5,081 bases of DNA, taken from assembly GCA_007132865.1 (NCBI GenBank), contig SLNU01000371.1, forward strand, positions 1-5,081. The letters are read 5' to 3'. A model generated the notes under the pieces. The model was not told the origin of the DNA and searched no databases. It saw only the letters and a program-made list of their open reading frames with translations. Positions 1 to 5,081 of this stretch are shown piece after piece. The position numbers were made by a program, and so were the translations under genes. The stretch's first letter is position 1. Each line of letters begins with the position of its first letter. The stretch is from Bacteroidales bacterium (GTDB taxonomy: Bacteria > Bacteroidota > Bacteroidia > Bacteroidales > UBA7960).

Positions 1-7
1 ATAAAAA

Positions 8-634
8 ATGGCGAAGCAACTGGCCTTTTATTTTGATGCTTCTTCCTGCTCGGGTTGCAAAACCTGCCAGGTGGCCTGTAAAGACAAGCATGATTCCCCC
101 ATGGGCATCCGTTGGCGCAGGGTCTATGAAGTCTGCGGGGGGGAGTGGAAACAGCAGGGAAAGGCCTGGGTGCCGGATCTCATTGCCTACCATATGTCGG
201 TGGCCTGTAATCACTGTGAAAACCCGGTATGTGCCAGCTCCTGCCCGAACAAGGCGATTGTCAAACGGGAAGACGGCGTGGTGCTGATCGACCACAACCG
301 CTGCATGGGATGCAAGTATTGTGAGATGAGTTGTCCGTACGGTGCCCTGCAGTTTGATCCGGAAAGGAAGGTCATGACCAAGTGCACTTTCTGCGCAGAT
401 TACCTTGAACAGGGCAAGCCACCCTCCTGTGTTGCTGCCTGCCCGATGCGGGTGTTGGACTTCGGAGACCTGGAAGCACTGGAGCGCAAGCACGGAACAA
501 ACAAGGAGGTGTACCCATTCCCGGAGGCCGTTTACACCGGTCCGGCAGTCGTCATAAAACCCCATCCGACAACAAAAGGCAAGGAGAAACATAAACCACT
601 GATTGCCAACAAAGAGGAGGTACGCAATGAATAG
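8..634 (+). CDS. dmsB: DmsB-type 4x[4Fe-4S] ferredoxin subunit of a molybdenum oxidoreductase
   Basis: This is the electron-transfer subunit that would pass electrons from the membrane anchor to a molybdopterin catalytic subunit of the DMSO reductase family. Sixteen cysteines fall in the four classical groups: C14/C17/C20/C24, C67/C70/C75/C79, C99/C102/C105/C109 and C126/C129/C141/C145. The last group has the long CX2CX11CX3C spacing typical of DmsB, NrfC and PsrB proteins. There is no signal peptide, as expected for a subunit exported with its Tat-targeted partner or kept in the cytoplasm. At 208 residues it is close to E. coli DmsB (about 205). An in-frame TAA at 2-4 fixes ATG 8 as the first possible start; only seven upstream bases are visible, so the ribosome-binding site cannot be judged. 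The 3' end overlaps dmsC by 8 bases. The C-terminal tail (about 185-208) is lysine-rich. The family is certain, but the substrate (DMSO, TMAO, polysulfide or other) cannot be read from this subunit; the DmsC-type partner favours a Dms-like complex. Confidence 0.95.
   Translation: MAKQLAFYFDASSCSGCKTCQVACKDKHDSPMGIRWRRVYEVCGGEWKQQGKAWVPDLIAYHMSVACNHCENPVCASSCPNKAIVKREDGVVLIDHNRCMGCKYCEMSCPYGALQFDPERKVMTKCTFCADYLEQGKPPSCVAACPMRVLDFGDLEALERKHGTNKEVYPFPEAVYTGPAVVIKPHPTTKGKEKHKPLIANKEEVRNE
613..620 (+). promoter_or_regulatory. Shine-Dalgarno site that sets the dmsC start
   Basis: AGAGGAGG lies inside the end of dmsB, six bases before ATG 627. It is the strongest ribosome-binding site in the window. 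It selects ATG 627 over the in-frame TTG at 603, which lies upstream of this site. Confidence 0.8.
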
Positions 635-1484
635 CAATGAATGGCCCCTGGTTTTTTTCACCCTGTTTTCCCAGGCCAGTGCCGGGATCATGCTTGTATC
701 GGCCGTGATGCTGTTCCTGCTGAAGGAGGACGGGCATGCCGCAGGAGCTGAATTTCGTCGTACTGCCGCATTGCTGGCACTGGCGCTGATTGGCCTTGCG
801 CTGATGATTTCCTTTCTGCACCTCTCCAGACCGCATGCTTCGGTATATGCCATGTCTAACCTTGGGGTTTCGTGGTTGAGCCGTGAGATCATCCTGGCCG
901 GGGCATTCTTTGCTCTCACTGCCCTGGTTTACCTGGTGCCGGGACCGGCCGGGGGTAAATGGACTGCCGCCCTGATGATCGCCTCCGGCTTTGTCGGATT
1001 GATCCTGGTATACTCCATGGTTCGCCTTTATATGATCCCCACGGTGCCCGCCTGGAACAACCCTTCCACCCCGGTGGCATTCTTTTCAAGCACTTTACTG
1101 CTTGGAACCATGGCCAGCCTGGTTGTGATCGGATACCTGGCCAGCCGCTCCGTGCAGGCTGACTTCCCGCAAAACCTGGCAAGGCTTCTGGCCATCCTGG
1201 TGCTTGCCGGGGCGATATTTCAACTGGGAAACACCCTGTTCGTGTGGTTCGGCCAGACCCTGGCCGAAGGCAGCTTCCCCGCACCCGAATTGCCGGTCAT
1301 GATCAGGGTGATTCAAATTGTATTGCTTGTAGCCGGCGCGGCTATCATGGCGACCTGGTTCAGCAGGAGCCTGCCTTTGCAGGGCTCCCTGACCTGGTTC
1401 CTGCTTGCCGGGACAGGATTTATCCTGTCCGAGCTATTGGGGCGATTCCTGTTCTATGCCTCATATTACCGCCTCGGCATTTAA
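627..1484 (+). CDS. dmsC: DmsC-type membrane anchor subunit (quinol-oxidising)
   Basis: This is the integral membrane subunit that anchors the reductase and oxidises menaquinol, handing electrons to the DmsB-type subunit. It has 285 residues and about eight hydrophobic helices (roughly 8-32, 46-66, 86-104, 112-135, 150-172, 184-208, 224-245, 253-280), matching the size and topology of E. coli DmsC (287). The segment HLSRP at 65-69 followed by NLGVSWLSREI (78-88) matches the conserved DmsC loop. H65 aligns with the E. coli DmsC histidine reported to be needed for menaquinol binding. WNNPSTP (143-149) and the C-terminal SELLGRFLFY (268-277) are also family-like. ATG 627 is chosen because a strong AGAGGAGG lies six bases upstream; it overlaps the dmsB stop by 8 bases, implying translational coupling. 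The DmsC family is preferred over NrfD because of these motifs and the length. Confidence 0.92.
   Translation: MNSNEWPLVFFTLFSQASAGIMLVSAVMLFLLKEDGHAAGAEFRRTAALLALALIGLALMISFLHLSRPHASVYAMSNLGVSWLSREIILAGAFFALTALVYLVPGPAGGKWTAALMIASGFVGLILVYSMVRLYMIPTVPAWNNPSTPVAFFSSTLLLGTMASLVVIGYLASRSVQADFPQNLARLLAILVLAGAIFQLGNTLFVWFGQTLAEGSFPAPELPVMIRVIQIVLLVAGAAIMATWFSRSLPLQGSLTWFLLAGTGFILSELLGRFLFYASYYRLGI
1411..1430. repeat. Perfect 9-bp inverted repeat with 2-base centre
   Basis: GGACAGGAT (1411-1419) and its exact reverse complement ATCCTGTCC (1422-1430) flank TT. The repeat lies inside the end of dmsC, over codons 262-268, about 60 bases before the next gene. No T-run follows, so it is not a standard terminator. 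It could be an operator-like site, an RNA hairpin acting between dmsC and the next gene, or coincidence. Confidence 0.5.
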
Positions 1485-1490
1485 TCCAGT

Positions 1491-3236
1491 ATGATGGGTG
1501 ACCGACGCGAAATATGGCTAAAAGCCGCTGTGGTCGGCAGTTTATGGGGTGCTTCCGAGATTGTCCTGGGAAGTTTCCTTCACAATCTGCGCATACCCTT
1601 CAGTGGAAACCTGCTGACAGCCATAGGCATTGTCCTGATGATATCCGGGCATCGCCTTTGGCCCGAAAGGGGATTGCTGATCAGAGCCGGACTGATATGT
1701 GCGGCCCTGAAATCCCTGTCGCCCAGTCCGGTGATACTCGGACCCATGATCTCGATTTTTATGCAGGCAAGCCTGATGGAGATGGCCCTGCTTGCCGGAA
1801 GGCGCTCGTGGGGGGGCTATTTGCTGGGAGGCGGACTGGCAATGAGCTGGAACCTCTTGTTCCGCATCCTGTCTACACTGGTTCTTTATGGCAGTCCGGT
1901 TATCGAGCTGTACCAGCAACTGGTCACCTTCCTGTTCAGCCAGACCGGATGGCAATTCACCACTTACTGGGCGCCTATTCTTGTGCTTGGCGGACTGTTC
2001 TTCCTGTTCGGACTCGTGGCCGGCATAATGGGGCTGCTGGTTTCCCGGGCTGCGGCAAGGGACGTGCAGGCCTGGCGGGCACCGGCTTTCGGGGCGGTCC
2101 AGCCACCTGCCATTCCGCAAATACCCAGGACCGGCAAGTGGCACTTCCTTCGTCCGTTGGGCTTCCTGGTTCTGCTTGCGACGGGGCTGTATTCCGTCCG
2201 GAGCATGCCGCTGCTGGTTTCCACGGGCTTATTGCTGGTTTTCCTGCTGCTTGTCCGATTCCATGACCCTTCCCTGGTAAAGCGCTTTTTCAGGAAAAAA
2301 GGCTTTTGGATTGGCTTGTCTGTAATGGTCTTACTTTCAGGACTGATGCTTGGCAAGCCGCAGCCCGGCAGTCCGATTAACCCCGAAGGACTGCGCATCG
2401 GTTGGGAAATGTGTATGCGGGCCCTCTATGTAATCACTGGTTTCGGGATACTCAGCCGGGAACTTCGCAATCCTCAGCTTGTAAAATGGTTTGAAAGCTG
2501 GCATATGGAGCCATTTCTTTCCGCTGTCAGAATCGCCTTCCAGACCACTCCCTTGCTGATCGGGACCATCCCCGGAAAAACGGCCTGGAACAGACCGGGC
2601 AGGGTGCTCACCGACATGGTCAGAAGCATGGAATATTCGTTGGATTATATGCGTTCCAGGAAACAAGCCTTCAGACAGGTCTTTATTATTACCGGGGCCA
2701 AAGGCAGCGGAAAAACCACACTGGCCGAAAAAACGGTCGCATTGCTTAAACAGAAAGATTTGTCCGTTAAGGGCATACTGGCCCCGGAGTGGCTGGAGAA
2801 CGACCAACGGGCAGGATATTGGGTAAAAGATGCCGGAAGCGGCGAAAAAATGCTGCTTTGCCGGCGGAAGGAAAGCAAAACGGCCAGTGAACCGGGTCCC
2901 TTTCATTTTTATGCAGATGCACTGGCTTTCGGACAAAAGGCAATGCTGGACATGGAAACCGGGTCTGACACCGACCCGACAACGGAGGCCTGCACACACA
3001 CCCAGGTGGTCATCGTGGTGGATGAGCTGGGACCATTTGAACTGCAGGGGCAATGCTGGGCGGCAGCCATGGATTCCCTGCCCCGTGACACCGGACCCAT
3101 GTTGTGGGTGGTCCGGGAATCACTGATTGACGAGGTCCTTCAACGCTGGCCGGCCGTCAACCACCACATCTATCCGGCTGCGACGACCAGTGCGGATGCC
3201 TTGGCAGCAGACATTATCCGGGCAGTGCAGGCATAA
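1491..3236 (+). CDS. Membrane protein (ECF S/T-component-like) fused to THEP1-like NTPase
   Basis: This is a 581-residue protein with no characterised whole-length relative that I recognise. Residues about 10-185 form a first hydrophobic block of five or six helices, rich in glycine and small residues, like an ECF-transporter substrate-binding (S) subunit. After a proline-rich linker (about 195-215), a second block (about 220-390) has three or four helices and then amphipathic helices including SRELRNP (322-328), resembling a CbiQ/EcfT subunit. Residues about 395-581 are a P-loop NTPase: Walker A GAKGSGKT (402-409), a glutamate/arginine strand (E433, E436, R440, G442) and Walker B DELGPFEL (511-518), the THEP1 (PF03266) signature. 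A polar stretch at 487-505 looks like a surface loop. The gene starts six bases after dmsC without a clear Shine-Dalgarno, so coupled translation is likely. The NTPase call is strong, the S/T reading is inference, and the substrate is unknown. Its neighbours suggest molybdenum uptake or cofactor work. Confidence 0.88.
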   Translation: MMGDRREIWLKAAVVGSLWGASEIVLGSFLHNLRIPFSGNLLTAIGIVLMISGHRLWPERGLLIRAGLICAALKSLSPSPVILGPMISIFMQASLMEMALLAGRRSWGGYLLGGGLAMSWNLLFRILSTLVLYGSPVIELYQQLVTFLFSQTGWQFTTYWAPILVLGGLFFLFGLVAGIMGLLVSRAAARDVQAWRAPAFGAVQPPAIPQIPRTGKWHFLRPLGFLVLLATGLYSVRSMPLLVSTGLLLVFLLLVRFHDPSLVKRFFRKKGFWIGLSVMVLLSGLMLGKPQPGSPINPEGLRIGWEMCMRALYVITGFGILSRELRNPQLVKWFESWHMEPFLSAVRIAFQTTPLLIGTIPGKTAWNRPGRVLTDMVRSMEYSLDYMRSRKQAFRQVFIITGAKGSGKTTLAEKTVALLKQKDLSVKGILAPEWLENDQRAGYWVKDAGSGEKMLLCRRKESKTASEPGPFHFYADALAFGQKAMLDMETGSDTDPTTEACTHTQVVIVVDELGPFELQGQCWAAAMDSLPRDTGPMLWVVRESLIDEVLQRWPAVNHHIYPAATTSADALAADIIRAVQA

Positions 3237-3252
3237 GGCAAAAAACTCATCT

Positions 3253-3837
3253 ATGGCAGCAACCGTGAAAAACAACAAGCAAGTCAGCGGGGTGGTCCTT
3301 GCGGGGGGAAAAAGCTCACGCTTCGGATCGGACAAGGCGCTCCATCCTTTCCACGGCAAGCCCCTGGCAGTCCATGCCCTTGAAATCATCCGGCCCCATT
3401 GCAGGGAATTGATGATCAGCACCGGAAATGCCGCGGCATATGCCTCTGCCGGGGTGCCGGCCGTAGAGGATATTTTTAAGGGATGCGGACCCATGGGAGG
3501 CATCCACAGTGCGCTGACGCAGGCCCGTGGGGATCTGCTGATGGTGATCGGATGCGACACGCCGCTGGTCCCCCCTGCCTTGTACGGATTCTTACTGGAC
3601 CAGATGGGCAAACACCAGGTGGTCATGCCGGTTTACGAGGGCTTTACGGAAACCATGTGTGCCATTTATCACCGGTCCTGCCTGCCCGCAATCGAAGGGG
3701 CACTTCAGGAAAAAACCTATAAAATCCTGGATGTGGTGGCCGGCCTGGACACCCGTTTTGTGGAGATCGACCAGGAAGCTTTCGTCCGTCAGGGAATGTT
3801 CCGCAACATAAATACCCGCGCAGACCTGCCCGGATGA
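3253..3837 (+). CDS. mobA: Molybdenum cofactor guanylyltransferase MobA
   Basis: This cytoplasmic enzyme transfers GMP from GTP to molybdopterin to make the guanine dinucleotide cofactor required by DMSO-reductase-family enzymes. The N-terminal nucleotide-binding motif LAGGKSSRFGSDKAL spans residues 16-30. GCGPMGG (77-83) binds the guanine side in this family, and CDTP (101-104) carries the metal-binding aspartate D102. NINTRADL near the C-terminus is the usual MobA ending. The start at ATG 3253 gives 194 residues, the same as E. coli MobA, and puts the glycine motif at its usual distance from the N-terminus. The open frame continues upstream to 3127, but that part overlaps the previous gene and encodes nothing family-like. 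The ribosome-binding site is weak (AAGG about 14 bases upstream). The gene lies 16 bases after the membrane NTPase gene, so it is probably the last gene of the reductase operon. No separate mobB is present in the window. Confidence 0.95.
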   Translation: MAATVKNNKQVSGVVLAGGKSSRFGSDKALHPFHGKPLAVHALEIIRPHCRELMISTGNAAAYASAGVPAVEDIFKGCGPMGGIHSALTQARGDLLMVIGCDTPLVPPALYGFLLDQMGKHQVVMPVYEGFTETMCAIYHRSCLPAIEGALQEKTYKILDVVAGLDTRFVEIDQEAFVRQGMFRNINTRADLPG

Positions 3838-3844
3838 ATGGCTA

Positions 3845-4714
3845 TTATCGGCAATCCACTGCTATGTTCAGCACATATTGTTCAATGACCCCGATCTCCC
3901 TGGCGGTTTCCCAGCCATCAAAGCCTGTGATATCGTCGTAGGATACCTCCGATCCGTAAGCCCGGAGGTATTGTGATGAAACGGGTTTGTACGACCAGTG
4001 CCATTTCTCCTCCTCATAACCGTCCGGCCTGTCTGGCCCCTTGGCAGTATAGGGCTGGCAAAAGCCAAAGCCTGCCGCATGCTCCAACAGCCATTCATAC
4101 ACCTTACGGCCCTCCCCGGACTCAAAATAACTGTTTTCCAGTGCATTAAGATCTATGTCCGTGCCCCAGTGATGGCGGGAGGTGCCGGGCATGGCGCTGA
4201 AGCGGAGTATTTCACGCGAACGCTCCACGGGATCCCCAATTGAAGTGGCAAGGATGCCGCCGAAAAGAACCTGCCGGCCGTTCCACTTATTTTCCCATAT
4301 GCGCCTCTGGTGTGCAAATGTGCGCATGGCTGAAAGAATTACCAGGTTTACACCCTCGGCACTGGCTGCACGATGCATGTCCAAAAAGGCAGCATATGCC
4401 TCGCGGTGCATGAACATCCCTTCCCTGCCTGCATATTGCGGTCTGACACCTACAAACAGCGTATCAGCCGAAGGGTCCACATTGCCCAGCAGGTATTTGT
4501 CAGAAGGCGGTAAAAAAGTGGAAGGAGCGTCCATGGTGTGTCTTGTTTCTGGTTCTTCCTGCAATTTGTCCGGGCCCTGATCCACCTCAGCGGATGAGCG
4601 GTACTGCAACCTCTGCGCAGCCCGTTGTCCCCTGGAGTAGATCATCAGGACAGCCAGCAGGATGAGCAAAGCGGCGACCAGGGCCTGGTATTTTCCAAAT
4701 CGGTTGCTGCGCAT
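3845..4714 (-). CDS. M15 (VanY-type) D-Ala-D-Ala carboxypeptidase, membrane-anchored
   Basis: This is a zinc metallopeptidase predicted to trim D-alanine from peptidoglycan stem peptides in the periplasm. The basic N-terminus (1-9) and one hydrophobic segment (about 10-26) form an uncleaved signal anchor; a polar linker (about 28-70) leads to the catalytic domain. Family motifs are SAMRTFAHQ (128-136, with R131 and Q136 in the substrate site), SRHHWGTDID (179-188, zinc ligands H181 and D188) and EKWHW (236-240, catalytic E236 and zinc ligand H239). The active site is therefore intact. At 289 residues the size is ordinary for membrane-anchored M15B proteins. The start is the first ATG after the preceding gene on this strand, with no clear Shine-Dalgarno in the 20-base gap. 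Its 3' end faces mobA across 7 bases. The exact peptide specificity (DD- or LD-carboxypeptidase) cannot be settled from sequence alone. Confidence 0.92.
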   Translation of the reverse strand: MRSNRFGKYQALVAALLILLAVLMIYSRGQRAAQRLQYRSSAEVDQGPDKLQEEPETRHTMDAPSTFLPPSDKYLLGNVDPSADTLFVGVRPQYAGREGMFMHREAYAAFLDMHRAASAEGVNLVILSAMRTFAHQRRIWENKWNGRQVLFGGILATSIGDPVERSREILRFSAMPGTSRHHWGTDIDLNALENSYFESGEGRKVYEWLLEHAAGFGFCQPYTAKGPDRPDGYEEEKWHWSYKPVSSQYLRAYGSEVSYDDITGFDGWETAREIGVIEQYVLNIAVDCR

Positions 4715-4734
4715 AAGCCGCTTAATTGGTCCGG

Positions 4735-5081
4735 CTATTTCAGCCAGTTGTCAAGCCAGCGGAAGAATTCACGTTGCCAGAGAATGCCATTCTGTGGCGA
4801 AAGCACCCAGTGGTTCTCTTCCGGGAACACCAGGAACCGGCTGGGGATGCCCTGCAACTGTGCTGCGTTGTATGCCTGCATACCTTCCGACAATGGCACC
4901 CTGTAGTCCTTTGCACCGTGGATCACCAGGATGGGCGTATCCCAGTTCCCGACAAAATGATGGGGTGAAAAGTCGTAGCTGTGCGGGCGCGGGGACGCCC
5001 AATAGGGTCCGCCAATATCATGGTTGGCAAAAAACATCTCCTCGGTGGTGCCATACCAGCTCTCAAAGTTGAACATCCCGC
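4735..5081 (-). CDS. S9 prolyl-oligopeptidase-family peptidase, C-terminal part
   Basis: This is the end of an alpha/beta-hydrolase peptidase of the S9 family (dipeptidyl-peptidase or acylaminoacyl-peptidase type). The reading frame stays open to the right edge, so the N-terminal beta-propeller and the nucleophile serine are outside the window. The Met codon at 5074-5076 is internal, because MFNFESWYGTTEE matches the interior of this domain. Two of the three catalytic residues are visible: the aspartate of HGAKDYRVP (codon 4906-4908) and the histidine of ENHWVL (codon 4810-4812). The ending WQREFFRWLDNWLK is a typical last helix. These proteins usually run 600-700 residues or more and are secreted or periplasmic, where they release dipeptides from oligopeptides. 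The gene sits 20 bases upstream of the M15 peptidase on the same strand and is likely cotranscribed with it. Confidence 0.9.
   Translation of the reverse strand, partial: GMFNFESWYGTTEEMFFANHDIGGPYWASPRPHSYDFSPHHFVGNWDTPILVIHGAKDYRVPLSEGMQAYNAAQLQGIPSRFLVFPEENHWVLSPQNGILWQREFFRWLDNWLK

Noticed and set aside
603..626. Eight-codon N-terminal extension of dmsC from a TTG at 603
   Set aside because: It lies upstream of the AGAGGAGG site that correctly spaces ATG 627, adds a basic stretch not typical of DmsC, and overlaps dmsB coding sequence.
1542..2144. Long open frame on the minus strand, and a plus-strand frame at 1514-2266, within the membrane-NTPase gene
   Set aside because: Their translations are rich in Pro, Arg, Gln and Gly with no domain-like pattern, while the 1491-3236 frame has clear helices and motifs. 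They are shadow frames in GC-rich DNA.
2960..2978. 6-bp inverted repeat CGGGTC / GACCCG with 7-base loop
   Set aside because: It is short, internal to a well-supported coding region and not followed by a T-run. Such matches are common by chance in DNA of this composition.
2337..3053. 238-codon minus-strand open frame opposite the NTPase domain
   Set aside because: It is antisense to the conserved Walker A and B region, has no recognisable motif, and has low-quality composition.
3127..3252. 42-codon upstream extension of mobA
   Set aside because: It overlaps the end of the membrane-NTPase gene in another frame, and the extended product has no MobA-like residues; starting at 3253 gives the usual 194-residue length.
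4182..4580. 132-codon plus-strand open frame opposite the M15 peptidase
   Set aside because: The minus-strand frame has all zinc and catalytic motifs intact; the plus-strand product has no recognisable features.
4662..5072. 136-codon plus-strand open frame opposite the S9 peptidase and M15 start
   Set aside because: It is antisense to conserved S9 motifs, and its product is Pro/Ser/Arg-rich with no domain pattern.

Overview
The window is a compact, gap-free stretch of bacterial chromosome with about 55% G+C by eye. It holds two gene clusters that meet tail to tail near base 3840. The organism is most likely an anaerobic or facultative bacterium that respires with a molybdenum enzyme. The S9 peptidase C-terminus (HGAKDYRVP and EENHWVL) and the frequent lack of Shine-Dalgarno sequences resemble Bacteroidota or relatives, but this placement is tentative.

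Left cluster, plus strand, 8-3837. A DmsB-type four-cluster ferredoxin subunit (8-634) overlaps a DmsC-type membrane anchor (627-1484). Together they would carry electrons from the quinol pool to a DMSO-reductase-family molybdoenzyme. Its catalytic subunit is not in the window and probably lies just to the left. Six bases after dmsC comes a 581-residue protein (1491-3236): two blocks of membrane helices fused to a C-terminal THEP1-like P-loop NTPase. It is followed after 16 bases by mobA (3253-3837), which attaches GMP to molybdopterin to make the guanine dinucleotide cofactor used by DMSO-reductase-family enzymes. The cluster therefore reads as reductase wiring, then an uncharacterised membrane NTPase, then cofactor maturation. 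Tight spacing suggests a single transcript.

Right cluster, minus strand, 3845-5081. The C-terminal end of an S9 (prolyl-oligopeptidase family) peptidase enters from the right edge (4735-5081). It is followed after 20 bases by a membrane-anchored M15/VanY-type D-Ala-D-Ala carboxypeptidase (3845-4714). These look like exported-peptide or cell-wall housekeeping functions with no evident link to the left cluster.

The item most worth a second look is the 1491-3236 protein. Its membrane part can be read as an S-component-like block followed by a T-component-like block of an ECF transporter, with a THEP1-type NTPase where an ABC ATPase would be expected, set between a molybdoenzyme and mobA. That reading rests on visual pattern recognition only. 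No RNA genes, CRISPR arrays, insertion sequences or convincing terminators are visible, and no intergenic gap exceeds 20 bases.
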